A stretch of DNA of 64,000 bases, taken from positions 17,149,474-17,213,473 of the forward strand of contig OW799236.1 of the NCBI GenBank assembly GCA_941918925.1, written 5' to 3'. Source of the stretch: Phyto melanocephala (taxonomy: Eukaryota > Arthropoda > Insecta > Diptera > Rhinophoridae). The notes below the pieces were generated by a model that saw only the letters and a program-made list of their open reading frames with translations, was not told the DNA's origin and did not search any database. The position numbers and the translations under genes are program-made. Positions 21,065-33,050 of the stretch are shown piece after piece (the first letter of the stretch is position 1; every line of letters begins with the position of its first letter).

Positions 21065-21100
<36 letters not shown>
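21065..21100. repeat. Poly-T run of 36 bases
   Basis: An uninterrupted homopolymer. It could be the tail of a minus-strand retro-insertion, but no recognisable retroelement lies next to it. It is also a likely length-error site in assembly. Confidence 0.9.
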
Positions 21101-21101
<1 letters not shown>

Positions 21102-22880
21102 ATAATTGCATACTACTGTTAAGTTTATACCATTTATAAATGTTGGCTTATTTCCTTTAAATTTACTGGGATTTTTTTATATTGCAAGTAATAACACTTG
21201 AAATTTATTATGAAAGTAAAAGCACTTTATTTATTTAAACACACTCAGATATGGTTTTTACACCATTATTATCAAATTCAATTTAAAACCACTTTACAAG
21301 GTCTACTGTAATACTAATTATGTTAGCTGTGTTCTTCGACTATGTAAAGTAACTTAGTGGTGGTCTAAAGCATTCCAAATACTAGCATGTACATATTAAT
21401 ACATTCTGGTAAATTACTAGAAGGCCGTTACATTTGAATTAAGACTTTATGTTAAGTAACATGCAGGAAAATATATGTGCCTTAAAGTATGCAGCACATA
21501 ATAACATACCTCGGCTAGATTTTACTTAACATGATAGAGGAACAACCAGCTAAACAAAGGATTTGTTAAATGAATGATAAAGGACAATTAAGTTTCCCTG
21601 TTTAGACACGAATGCAATTTCAAAAGAGAATTTAAAAAAGTCTTGCAACAAATGTTCTATAATATGGATGAGGACTATCCATGTGTGAATGAACAGCAAG
21701 TTCTTTTGTAAAAAATTGGAAAACAAATTATACATGTTCCACACGTAACATTATTGAACGATGAGCGTTTTTTTTTTGTTCTTTTAAAATAATTAAATTA
21801 AGTAAACTGTACACAAACATATGACAAACTTACCCGTGTTATGTTAAATTGTATAAAAAAGCGACTTTATTTCGAAAAAGAAAACAATATATTGTTATAA
21901 TTTTCAATTGCTTATTTATTTTTTGTTCATTTAAAATAATTTATTTTGTAATAATTAAATTAGTTTGTTTGACCTTTTTACCCCTATATATAAAGTATTT
22001 GAATATTCGAGGTCAATTTCGAATGTTAAAATAATTCTTATTAATTTATGTTGTTTTATTTTATTTTTTTTGTTGTTTTAATGTTTTTTTTTATTTTTAA
22101 TTTTTTTTAATATTCTAATTATTAATTACATATTTGTTAAATATAATTCCATTTCGTTAAATGCTCTAATAAAATTTCAACTTAAATAATTTTTGTAATA
22201 TTTATTAATTTGGTTATGTTGCACAGTGGGATTGTTCGAAATACACATAACCAGTAAATACTTTTCAGATTTGTTTACAAATTTCGAACGTTTTGCTATC
22301 GGAATATTGGCCAGAAGTTTAAGCATTGAAAAATATTTATCTCTTTCAAGTCTCCAAAGTGTTAAAACAATCGTTTTGAGCATTTGAATTCGCAGTTGTA
22401 TATTCAATTATTGTACGTAAAAATAATTTCGCATGACATTTTTCGCATAAAGTCAGTTTACGTTGATAAAATTGTTTTGATAGCTGTAATATATGAAGTC
22501 TCTAAAGTTTGTGTGGCATTAAAGTTAGCTAAAAGATATCAATGGTTAGCAGCTTCCTTTTAAACTAAACGTAATTATTTTATTCTATGCTTCTTATAGT
22601 TTCTATTACTTATGTTTGCTATTTCTTTAACAACTGCCTTATCGTTCCAAAATAGGATACAAAGAAATTTGAAATATCTGAGGATTTATAAATTATTTGT
22701 TTGTATTTTAAGATCCATTAGTATCATGTTACTAGGATTAAAAAAATATTTTTTTTTCACAAGGGTTTACAGTAGGGGTTGCCAGTGTAGAGCTTTTATT
22801 TTCATAGAAAGCTTTTGAAAAGCTTAACCATTTTTCATTAATTTTTTAAACTAAATATAAATCTGTTTAGCAGCAGGGCA

Positions 22881-22994
22881 GCTTATTCATAAAAATGATT
22901 AATGGCTTATAAAACGTTTATAAATAAAATTTCCATAGAAAATAACATTTTTAAAATCCCTTTACAAACCTCTGACTATTTTTATGAATAAGGC
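22881..22994. mobile_element. Short palindromic MITE, copy 1
   Basis: The ends are gcttattcataaaaat and its near reverse complement atttttatgaataaggc, about 114 bp in total. The same family is found at 23354-23465 and about 27591-27705. There is no coding potential. Confidence 0.7.
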
Positions 22995-23353
22995 GATAGA
23001 AATTTATAAACATGCTTTTAAGTTTTCTGCCAATTCCACTGTGTGTTGTATTTATATAATTTTTATTACTAAATAATTTTTTAATATATTGTTTTTTTTT
23101 TTTTTTTTAATTTTTGTTTGTTTAAATTAATAATTTTTCAATTAAATAATTTTGTATAGATAGTATTAATGTATTAATACATAATTACATTTTTAAAAAT
23201 AGTTGTTTGTTTCTTTTTTCGTTTAAACTAATTTTTGGAAGAGAAGAAATTTGTTATTGAAATTTTTTCTTTTTATTGGATCACAAAGGTTTTAGTTATT
23301 TTGTTTTTTCTTTATTAAAAATTATAACTTTTAAAGTCAACTATACATTATTA
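22995..23353. other. AT-rich spacer between two MITE copies
   Basis: Low-complexity AT-rich DNA with no gene and no clear structure. Confidence 0.5.
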
Positions 23354-23465
23354 GTCTAATTCATAAAAATTAAAACTGCTTTATAAGAGGTTTACAAATC
23401 AAATTTCCTTAAAAAATCAGTTTATAAGACCTTTATACACCTTTAATAATTTTTATGAATAAGGC
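23354..23465. mobile_element. Short palindromic MITE, copy 2
   Basis: It starts gtctaattcataaaaatt and ends atttttatgaataaggc (112 bp). The interior, with 'tttataagaggtttacaaa', resembles the other two copies. Confidence 0.7.
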
Positions 23466-24360
23466 AGTAAGTATATTTAGAGTTACTAAATATGTATTTT
23501 TATAGGTATTTTAATTTTTTAAGTTTATTTAAATATTTTTTTTTTAAAGGAGAAACTTAAAAATATATACATTTAATTTTTAAGGCTGGTAAAAAAAGTC
23601 GTTAATTACATTTTAGTTGTAAAATTTAGTAATAATAATTTCATTTAGGTAACAAGTAAGAAAATATTATTTGGAAATTACATATAAATATTCTGGGAAT
23701 ATATTACAATTTAAGAGGGATTTCTTTAAAGGGGAATTTTTGTTTTACAATAATGCTTGTTTTTTTTATTCTTTATATAACTTTGTATATATGTTATTGC
23801 AGTTTTTTTTTGTTTTTTTTTTTTTTGGTAATACATAATTTATAATTTTGTTTAATTGGTCCTTAGAATTCTACGTTTAAAACTTGTATTCCAACTAGTA
23901 CTTAGTATTTTAATTTAAATAATATTACTTACATATATTATTAATATATTTTCTATACCTTTAATTTTAAAACTTTAATACTCTTTAATTGAATTTATGC
24001 TTAATAAATAAAACATATTTTAATAAATGTTAAAAACCACTACTTTTTAACGTAAATTGTTGGTAAAACATGTATATAATATTTTTAATTTTCTGCATGT
24101 TTGCTCCCAAAAGTATGCAATGTTAATAAAAATTAAATATATATATATTTAATTACATATTGTAGAAAAATTATTGCCAAAAAACATATTTTAAGCTGTA
24201 GACTTTCTAATCCTAAATGTATGTTTAAAAGTTTATAATCCCTAAAGTGTGTTTTAAAAATTTATAATGTGGCTCATAGGGTTCATGATTGTTTAATGTT
24301 ATGAATAATTAAGCTGCTTAGTGAAAGCATAATTAGGGGAAATTTAATAACAGCAATGAC
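23466..24360. other. AT-rich intergenic DNA
   Basis: No gene, repeat boundary or conserved motif is recognised here. Confidence 0.5.
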
Positions 24361-24825
24361 CTGTAGTGCGATTCACTAACTTATTTTTAACAATAACCGT
24401 ATCGTTAAAAACAGTTAACAACAATTTTATTGATTTCGGTATTCAGTAACATATTTTAACAACAGTTGTTAAAAAAAAAAAATAAAAAAAAAATTTAAAT
24501 ATTAGTTTAGACAGTTGTTATTGTTATCTTAACGACAATAATTTTTTGGTTGTTTATTTTATCGACAAAAAGTTGAACCTTATACCCGACTCAAAAACCA
24601 CTTGTTTAAGTCTCGGCTATGGCGCGACTACCTGTATGAGGGATGTTAGTGGTGAATTTATTTAGACACTTTTTGTGACAAAGATGCCACTTTAATGTAA
24701 CAGTTGTCGAGTATCGTTAAACAGTATTTACTGCATCGCAAAGTCGATAGTGCAAACAATAACAAGTAACGGCAAGTTTAACGATTGTCGGATCGTTAAA
24801 AGTTATTGAATCGCACCACTGAAGA
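24361..24825. mobile_element. About 460-bp MITE with TIRs containing GTGCGATTCA
   Basis: The left end reads CTGTAGTGCGATTCACTAAC. The right end, on the minus strand, reads CAGTGGTGCGATTCAATAAC. The similarity runs about 20 bp, and both ends continue into AT-rich words with 'atcgttaaa'. No transposase is encoded. The superfamily is uncertain and the target-site duplication is not clear. The ORF 24717-24899 is not a gene. Confidence 0.65.
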
Positions 24826-25086
24826 ATCCTTCTAGAACTAATAAAACTCAGGCAGTTTAAAGTCAGTTCATCAATTTCTTCTTTCTTGGGTAAAATCATT
24901 TTGATGTTTTTTATTACAGAAATGTGTTTGAATAATCAAATCTGCCATATGAAATACTTTCATGTTTCCTTAGCAAAAAACAAAAGAAATAGTAAATGCA
25001 TGGGTTCAACCCATGACGATGCGTTTCTGAAACATGCATAATTCTAAAATTAACGTGTCATTGAAGAGCATGTGTTTATACGAAGA

Positions 25087-25665
25087 CTTGCTGTCCCGGC
25101 AAACGTTATTTTGCCGTATTAATTTTTTCTGGGAAATATTTTTTTACATTAAAAAAAAACATAAACCATATGTATTCTACGGTATGCAGATCTATCTTAG
25201 TTTAAAATTTCATCGAAGTCGTTACGTTATTTAGGTGATGCATAAATTGTACCTTGGGGTGAGTCACCCTAAATATTTAAAGGTATGAAATATAGATGTT
25301 GACCGATACTTAAACGTTTATATCTGCTGGACTAAAAATTGTGTACAATTAAAAAAATACTAAAAACTATATCGATGTAAGCACATAATTAAAAAAAAGG
25401 GGGGCGTTAAAGTGGGCGTGCCTAAAAAAGTATCCTATTAATAATTTCAGAGTCTTAGTTATTTTATGTGAAAATTTCAAGAAGATCGGTTCAGCAGTCT
25501 GGCCTACCTGAGGGGCGTGAAAAAAGGCGTGGCGTTGAGAGCTATGAAAAATAGATGCTGACCGATTCTCAGACCTACCCGATATGCACACAAAATTTCA
25601 AGAAAATCGGTCGAGCCATTTCGGAGGACAAACATCACGACACGAGAATTTTATGTATTAGAAGA
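25087..25665 (-). mobile_element. Helitron-like non-autonomous element
   Basis: On the minus strand it starts A then TCTTCTAATACATAAAATTC. It ends with a perfect 7-bp hairpin (CGGCAAA at 25116-25110 pairing with TTTGCCG at 25103-25097), then GGGACAG, CAAG and T. This is the Helitron layout (5' TC, 3' hairpin, CTRR-like end, insertion between A and T), with the last motif changed from CTAG to CAAG. The interior has repeated 'aaaatttcaagaa(g/a)atcggt' and 'gggcgtg' phrases and no Rep/helicase. The overlapping ORFs have no meaning. Confidence 0.7.
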
Positions 25666-26216
25666 TTAATCAGATTCCCTTCATACAAATAAGTGTATAG
25701 AACGCATACATGTTAATAATATTTGTTAACATGAATTGTTTAAGATATTTTGAAGCACATCATTTATGACAAACTATTTTGCACATTCAGGGAGGCATGA
25801 ATAATGCATTCTCTTGCACTATTGATATTTTCAAAGTCATGAAAAATGCCATTCACTTTGAACTAGTGCAAAATTTCTTGCTAATAAGTAGAAATTTTAC
25901 AAATTAACGATATTTTTTATTTGAACAGTTTAAGACTGAACAGAAAAATAATGGTTGAGTATATATTTAAGAAAATAATTCTACATTTTTTGATATTTTC
26001 TAAATGTTCTCTGTTTAACTAAATATTAAAAAAATTATTGCTTTTTGAAATCTTATTCATTAGTTAAGGACATAATAGAACCAATTGTAATAAAAATATT
26101 TTATTCGAGAGAAATTTGCTTCAATAATTCAAAGCTTATTAAAATTGGTTTATTTTTTAAGAAGTTCTAAGAGTTTCTACTAAAACACAAGCAAACCATG
26201 TAAAAAATAAAAAATA
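25666..26216. other. AT-rich intergenic DNA
   Basis: No gene or clear repeat is seen between the Helitron-like element and the mariner remnant. Confidence 0.5.
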
Positions 26217-26772
26217 AAGGGTCCGCAAAATAACTTTTTTTTTGAAATGCTATAAAATAAATGTAGATTCGGCTGTGTGGGACGTAGCGCCGTCTTGTTG
26301 AAACCAAATGTTGCCAATATCCTCCTCTTCAATTTTTGTGAACAAAAATTCGTTCAGCATGGCCCAATAACGATCGCCATTGACTACGGCCACTCCTTGC
26401 TCATTTTCAAAGAAAAATGGCTCAATTATGCCTCTGGACAAAAATCCGCACCAAACAGTGACTCGTTTTGGGTGTATCGAATTTTCAATTTATGCGTGCG
26501 GGTTTTCTGTGCCCCAAATGCGACAATTTTGCTTCTTTTCATTCCTATACCTAACAAGATCAAAACGAGCTTCATCTGAAAAGATAATTATATTTGCAAA
26601 ATCGGCCAAACTAATGTCGCAATATTTCCCAACGTTGTTCTAGCGTATACGCAACCATATTCGTTCAGCGGAAGGATAAAACTTATTATCTGTCAAATCA
26701 GGCATGATCTAAGTATTGCCATTTACGAAATAAGCACTAGTTAAAAAAAAAAACGTTAGATGGCGGACCCGG
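26217..26772 (-). mobile_element. Internally deleted mariner element
   Basis: The ends carry GGGTCCGC (left 26219-26226; right inverted copy GGCGGACCC at 26762-26770) and the element is flanked by TA on both sides, as expected for mariner/Tc1. Inside, on the minus strand at 26250-26441, a 63-residue fragment keeps the mariner catalytic signature WFQQDGATSHTA. The protein lacks most of its length and stops early, so it cannot encode a working transposase. The plus-strand ORFs 26277-26643 are its antisense. Confidence 0.8.
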
Positions 26773-27590
26773 TAATATGTGTATGGTAGACAGATAGAGA
26801 GAGTGTAGAGTAACAATTTAAATTGCCGTTAAAAAAATGTTTTGTTGTTTTATTATTTCTGTTTAAAATTCAGTGTTTACAAGGTTTCAACTAGTTAGAT
26901 TAAATATTTTAAAGCCTCTAGTTTATTTTGATAAAATTGCTTGTTTTTTTGCATCGATTCAGTGTGTAAAATAAAATTAGCTACTCATAGCATTGGCTTA
27001 AGGCGCCTAACATAAAATAAATTTTAAAGCATACCTGCAGGCTGTAAATACTCATCAGGTATTGATTTTTAAAAAATGCTTACAACAAGAAAAGTCAAAC
27101 TTGCTTAAATAAAAATGTTATTGATTTCTAAATAACAATTGACATTTAATGGAAATCAAAGAAGCCAAATCAATGTCAGGAGATAATGTAAAAAGGCACT
27201 ACAATGCTTTAATGTAAAAGAAAAATAATCGTATTTAAGTTTATTTTTAAATTAAATCAGAATATTGACAGCTGCCTAAATTGTTATCCAAAAGAACATT
27301 AAATTAATTTTCGAATTAAAGTTTGCATAGTTTTTTTTACGAAGTTTTATCTTAAGGTCGATATCAAAATACCAAGCTTACTTATAATGCATGCATGCTC
27401 CTGATATATGAAGATGTTTTTTAAATTTTAATGTTAAAAATTAAGATCTATAGTTCATAATATATGTATATATTTCGACACTCATTCGTCAATAATTTTA
27501 CTTTTGTTTTTTAATTTCAAGTACTTCTTTAAATGTTAAACCATAGTTTAAATACTCTTAACGGTTGCTATTAAACTTTTATAACAAACT

Positions 27591-27780
27591 GCCGTACTCA
27601 TAAAAAATATTTTATATTTATTGAAGAATTACTGCCAGATTTTCTATGGATGCTTCTTTTATAACCCTCTTATAAAGCTGTTTTAATTTTTATGAATTAG
27701 ACCGTTAGTCGACAAGTTTCTCTACAAGATCTCTCAAATAAGCTTTTAATAAACCTAGAATAATTTTATGAATACGACAG
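27591..27780. mobile_element. Short palindromic MITE, copy 3, composite
   Basis: The left end is gccgtactcataaaaaat. An internal right end (aatttttatgaattagacc) lies at about 27687-27705. A second right-end-like motif (aattttatgaatacgacag) ends at 27780. This suggests two overlapping or nested decayed copies of the family seen at 22881 and 23354. Confidence 0.5.
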
Positions 27781-28811
27781 AAAATATTTTGTTTGGTAAT
27801 TTTGCATTAAATAATAATTTTTTGTTAATAAAAAATAGTTAAGATTAAAATTTTAAAACTATTTTTTGTTCCAAAATGTTTGCTTATAATTTTAAGACAC
27901 ATAAATGTGTTTGTAAGGCTTTGTGGAAAATGAAAAGAAGCAGAGTGTAATAGTTCTAATGTCAAAGTGTTGCTTCATCATAATGTTAACAAATAAACAA
28001 TTTATTTAATTTTATTTTTTTTTTGTTTTAATTTTTTGATTTTTTGTACAAATGTATTGTTTAACAAATTCTTTTTGTTTGTGTGTTTCTTTGACAAGAA
28101 GAGTTAAGTAAGTAGTGTTAGCTTATTTGTCATTAGTCTTTTGCACTCTTTTTTGTTGTATGTATATGTGTAACAGAAAACACACACTTAAAATTCTTTT
28201 GTTTTTTGTAAGCATAATATAATGACTAGAGCAAGTAAAAAGTTTTATTTATGTTTTAGAACTTTAAATCTTAACTAAAAGAATTGAAGTATACTTTAAA
28301 GCAAAGTAAACAAAAACAAAGGATATTGAAAAAAAAAAACATTAATGGCAAAGTAAAGTGGTATGAAAAGAGGATTATTTTTTAAATTGAAGTAAAAGAA
28401 GTTATTAAGTTAAGTAGGTATATTGAAAAATTGCATGTTTTACCAGATTAAAGTTTGGATATGTATGCTTATGATAAAAAAGTTTTAATGTCTCAAAAAT
28501 TAAAAAAAAAAAATGTGTTGTAATAAACGTAACGTTTATTTTAAAATATGAGATAATATTTTAAATTTTGGCAAATTTATATTGTTTTTAAAAACAGATT
28601 TTTTTTTGATGATTGAAAATTTAAATAAGTACGAAAAAGTTTTAGGTTTCCATATTAAATGTGTTAAAACTTTAAACTTTCTCGCAATCTACTATAGTTT
28701 TATAGTTTCTGAATTAAATAGGACTTATGGTATATGAATAATTTTATTGCAGTTTAATTGTATTTGTAATATAGTCTTAGAACATATCATTTTAACTAAT
28801 TTCGAAAATTC

Positions 28812-28995
28812 GAACTTAAGTTCGAAAAATTTTTAACACTGCCAAATGATTTTTTATAATGCTTATTAACAATAAAAAACAATATTTCAATAAAATTTGC
28901 TAGAACTTAAGTTCGAAAATTGTTTAACACTGCCAAATGATTTCTTAAACGCTAATAAACAGTAAGAAACTATATTTCAATAATATATACTGGTA
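28812..28995. repeat. Two-copy tandem repeat, 91-bp period
   Basis: The phrases gaacttaagttcgaaaa and taacactgccaaatgattt each occur twice, 91 bases apart, followed by similar 'aacaataa(a/g)aaaca(a/t)tatttcaata' text. No coding function is seen. Confidence 0.8.
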
Positions 28996-30598
28996 ATAAC
29001 GAACAATTTTTATAGTTTCCAAATTGAAAATTGTTATAATTTTTATTACAGTTTTGTTGCATTTTTTCTATTGTCCATCTGGACATAAGTAATGGAAACA
29101 TAAAAAAGTTTTAATGCAGTCAAAATGGTATTTACAGCTATACGGACCCTAAAATCGTTTGTATAATATCGAATTTTGAATTGACGTTTTTGTAGAAATT
29201 TTAAAATTGTACGCCTTTCAAACTTTAAGAAATATTAAGAATAGTTTCTAAATAAGTTTCTATTTAGTGTATTTACAAGATGTCCTAAGTTTCGCATTGT
29301 CATAATATCAATAATTTTCCAAAATTTATTATATTATACTCTTTATAACATTTTAAACCTTTTTAAAATTAAAAAAAAATATGACATTATGACTCATTGT
29401 GAATCCACTAATTGAATAAGTATTGTGTTTTGTTGAATTTTTATGTTAATAGCCTTATTGTACTTTTATGCACTTTATTGATTGCCTACTTTAGGGAGCT
29501 TACCATACAAATATTTATACATACAAATTTAATTTTATCTTTTTACATATCAGCTAATTTTAAACTATTTTAAAGCTTTTTATTTTTCTTGCACCGAAGC
29601 TTATTAAAAATAATTTTCATATTGAATCATTTGTACGCAATTGTGGGGAAAAAAATATAAAAATGAAATACAGCATAAAATGCATTAGTTTAATTAACAG
29701 AACATTTGCAATATTTAAACAAAAAACACAATCAACACAGTTTTAATTAAATTATTGCTATATGCTAGAAGTTCGTTTTTCCCCGTTTTAATGGAGCTGG
29801 ATAAAAATTGTACTAATTAATTAAGAGCAATTTAATTTTATGTTTTAAATATTGCACGTTTTTGTGTTTTGTTTTTTTTTTTGTTAAATTTATATTTATT
29901 TGAGAGGATCAATAATAAATAGTCATGTACAAACTTAAAGCTACAATTTTGTTTGTGAATTGATTATTTATTAAGTTATTCAACAAAAAAGAAAAAATAA
30001 TATTATGTAAATAATACAGAGAACTCGCAGTTTGTTATTAATTCAAATGCCTTATGTAAAATTTGAATTTAAAATAATTTTTTTTGGTATAATGTGAATA
30101 TACATATATGTATATCAATTTTTGTTGCAATTGAAATGTTCTACTCACTTTTTTTAGCAATTTTATTTCATTTATAAAATGTTAAAATATTAATTTTTTA
30201 TATGATTTTTTTTTGTCTGTTCAGTGTGTTTACTTTTTTGTTGTTGCTTTGTTTTTGAAGTTGTACGTATTGAATTTTTATGGTTGTATTTAAATTAGTT
30301 TAACGTTTTAATGGAATATTTTAGCTGTTGTTAAATATTTTTATTTTCGAGCAACAAATTAATGCTATATTTACAGTTCTTGCTTTTTTTGTGAATATTA
30401 TTTTTGTTTTTACTTTTTTCAATCTTTAACTAGGGAACATGGTTTGGAAGGCAGTCATGAAACTATTTAAACGATATGACAAATACATGATGTTTTTAAG
30501 TTAAATTAAACTTATTAAACCTTATAAACTTTGTAAATGTTAAAAGTCGCTCATATAAAAGCGGACTTTACAATAATTGCTTACATATCAAGCATATA

Positions 30599-32230
30599 CA
30601 GTCATGGACTTAATTCTTCATACACCCCCAAAATTTTTAATAGCTGCTAAATGAAAAGCAGTACAAAAATTCTATTATTGAAAAATGATTGTATTATCTA
30701 TTTATTAGTGTAAAAAAACAAAAGTTTTGGTTTCCTTTAAAAAATTTAAGCAATAGAGAAAATAAACTGGAAATGAAGAAGGACAAAAGTGTTCATACAG
30801 TACAATTATTTGTGTTTTGTAATATGAAATAGGTAATCTGAGAGACGTTTTTTATAAAATCAATATTTTGTCGGCCCACCATTAGCATCAATTACTGCCT
30901 GCAGACGTCTTGCCATTGATGCGACCAGATTTTCAGTCATATTAGGAGTTATTTGAGACCAGGTCCTTTGTAAAGCTTGTTTTAAGGATTCCTTATTGGT
31001 TACGTCAGCAGGGTAATTTTTTTTTTTAATATTCCAATCGTGCTCAATGGGGTTCAAATCCGGCGATTGGGGATGTGAGCTTAACTGTCTTGGTGCATTA
31101 TAAAGCAACCAATCTCTAACAATATGCGCTGTATGTTTGGGATCGTTGTGCTGTTGGAAAATCCATCGATGGACAAGACCCAACATATTAACTGACGGCT
31201 GCAAATTGCATTCTATTACCTGTTTATAATAGTATCGATCCATAATACCATCTATATACACTAACCGGCCAACTTCAGACGCTGCTATGGTTCCCCAAGC
31301 CATTAAATTGCCACCACTGTGTTACTGTTGGAACAATATTCTTTGGGTCAAGTACTGCATTCCTTTTGCGCCAAACCTTTTCACGACCATCATTTCCGAA
31401 CAAACTAAACTTACTGTTGTCCGTAAACAAAACCTTTTTCCAGAAGTCATTTCCTTTATTTAAATGCTTTTGTGCAAACTAAAGGCGAAGTGTCCTATTT
31501 TTTTCAGATATCAAAGGTTTTCTGCGGGGAACTCACTTGCATAACCATTTGCTCCTAAAGCCCTTTGAACAGTTTTAGGATGAACTGTCTTACCCAAAGT
31601 GTTAGCAATAGTTTTTGCAATTTTGGAGACAGTAGTTCGCAGATTTTTTTAAACTTCTTTTAATATAAAGCTAACATCACGTCTAGAGAGTTTCATCGGG
31701 CGTTCTGGCCTTGGCTTATTTTTGAGGGAACCAGTAGGTATGTTTATACTTTTTAATATTATATTGAATTGTAGTAAGCGGCACATTTAAAAACTTTCTT
31801 ATTTCCCGATAGGATTTGTTGTTTTTGTGCTCTAGAACCATTAAATTTTTTATTTCAATGCTAATTTCTTTACGCGTACTGATCTTGACACTTTATCACT
31901 TTTGTACCAATAAGATTAGTTAAATCATTTAAGTAACACGCGACCTACTCGCAATATAAAAAACAAACGGTGTTTAAATCGTTACAATGCGAATTTTTTG
32001 AATAAAACAAAAAAGACTACACTGTATGAACATTTTGTCCGTCTTTATTCTTATTAGTATTTTTTTTCTGTATTCAGTTTCAATTAAGTAGAATTGAAAC
32101 TTTTGTTCTTGTACACTTTTTAAAATGTAAAAATTATTTTTTTTTTTAGCTATAAGAACTTTTTTTATTGCTCTTTATTTAGCAGTTTTCTGTAATATAG
32201 AGGGTGTATGAAGACTAAAGGCCATGACTG
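30599..32230 (-). mobile_element. Full-length Tc1-like transposon
   Basis: The element is 1632 bp, the usual Tc1 size, and is flanked by TA at both ends. The left end reads CAGTCATGGACTTAATTCTT; the right end, on the minus strand, reads CAGTCATGGCCTTTAGTCTT; both continue CATACACCC. It carries one transposase gene on the minus strand, now broken. Confidence 0.9.
30860..31960 (-). pseudogene. Tc1-like transposase, inactivated
   Basis: The minus strand first encodes a helix-turn-helix region (NNKSYREIRKFLNVPLTTIQ near 31840-31780), then stops and frameshifts. The region near 31440-31330 has VLFTDNSKFSLFGNDGR, the first catalytic Asp block, followed by a frameshift before HSGGNLMAWGT-type sequence. 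The longest intact piece, 30860-31303 (147 residues), holds the rest of the catalytic domain to the C-terminus: WIFQQHNDPKHTA and SPDLNPIEHDW. In Tc1 transposases the second catalytic Asp lies in QQDNDPKHT. Here that Asp is His, while the spacing of 34 residues to the Glu of NPIE is kept. The gene is dead by both frameshifts and loss of the catalytic residue. Confidence 0.85.
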
Positions 32231-32502
32231 TACTATATATGTAAATTAAGGAAGGAATTTACAAAAGATTTGTTTTTTACAATTTGACGACATTCGAATA
32301 TTTTTGTATCCTAAAAAAAAGGATTGTTTTTAATAAGGTTCTTCAATATTTGTTTGAAAATTCCCAAAATTTTTCTGCTTTACAGTTTACCATCTTAGTT
32401 TTAGAAACTTATTTCTAAGCAAACGGATGTTCCTAGTTCGAACTAAGTGCAACCACTATTAAAAAAAATATTTTTCATTTAATATATTAATTTCATTTGA
32501 GT
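32231..32502. other. AT-rich spacer
   Basis: Nothing is recognised between the Tc1 element and the SINE candidate. Confidence 0.5.
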
Positions 32503-33050
32503 GATGGCGTTGTGTAGTGATTTAAGTGCTTGTCTAAAAAACGAGCACCACAGGTTCGAACCCTGGCAGAGAACGAAGAAATTTTCACCATGTTTTTTTT
32601 GATTGTCTTCCCCTACGGAAGACAGTCCATCTAAGGAAGTCCTCCAACCATACCACCTCCCTTAAAAAAGGGGCATACCGAAGCAGACCTCTTCCATAAA
32701 CGGGTCTCTTTTCGAAAAAAGAGATAACATCACGGTAAAATGTTTGGCAGCAAAACGCCACCCACCCCCTGAAAAAAAGGTAGGAACATTAGGCATGGTT
32801 TCCCAAATACACGGAAAAAGTTGTTTCTAGGCAACGATAGATGACAGCCCAATTATCCTAGACCTTCTCTCTACTGCAGACCAAATTATCTACTTTGCTT
32901 GAGCAAACAATTGATAAACGAAACTTGACACAAAGCAAAATAACAATAGACTGAATTGTATGGTAATAACCTTTGCGAAAAAATATCTGCTACAAATCGT
33001 GTAAGATGAAAGGCTTTGTGGGAGACATATGCTCCCAAAAGGGGTAATAA
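32503..33050 (+). mobile_element. Candidate tRNA-derived SINE
   Basis: At 32553-32563 there is an exact RNA polymerase III B box, GGTTCGAACCC. About 40 bases upstream, 'ttgtgtagtgatttaag' is placed like a degenerate A box. The tRNA-like head is followed by about 480 bases that are markedly less AT-rich than the surroundings, unlike any host gene I know. It ends in a small hairpin (gggagacatatgctccc) and an A-rich tail 'ggggtaataaaaaaaataa'. This is the layout of a SINE: pol III promoter, unique body, A-rich end. It is not a functional tRNA gene, because the acceptor-stem pairing is absent. A clear target-site duplication was not found. Confidence 0.5.

Larger units (their letters stand above)
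18897..22880. other. Intergenic between THAP gene and MITE cluster
   Basis: No host gene is recognised. It contains a dispersed repeat (about 19220-19700, described separately) and a 36-base poly-T run. A stretch at about 20150-20950 starts with cagggatgccaacacg, which recalls hAT-type ends, but I could not find the matching right end. The remainder is AT-rich with only short ORFs. Confidence 0.4.
26773..30598. other. Long AT-rich intergenic tract
   Basis: No gene is recognised. It holds a third copy of the short palindromic MITE (about 27591-27705, with a further end-like motif to 27780) and a 91-bp tandem duplication near 28812-28995. The rest is poly-A/T-interrupted sequence without long ORFs. 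Confidence 0.45.

Noticed and set aside
26277..26643. Two plus-strand ORFs of 87-100 residues
   Set aside because: They are antisense to the mariner transposase fragment bounded by matching inverted repeats.
32503..32575. tRNA gene
   Set aside because: The B box is perfect, but there is no paired acceptor stem or proper anticodon arm, so a SINE head is more likely.
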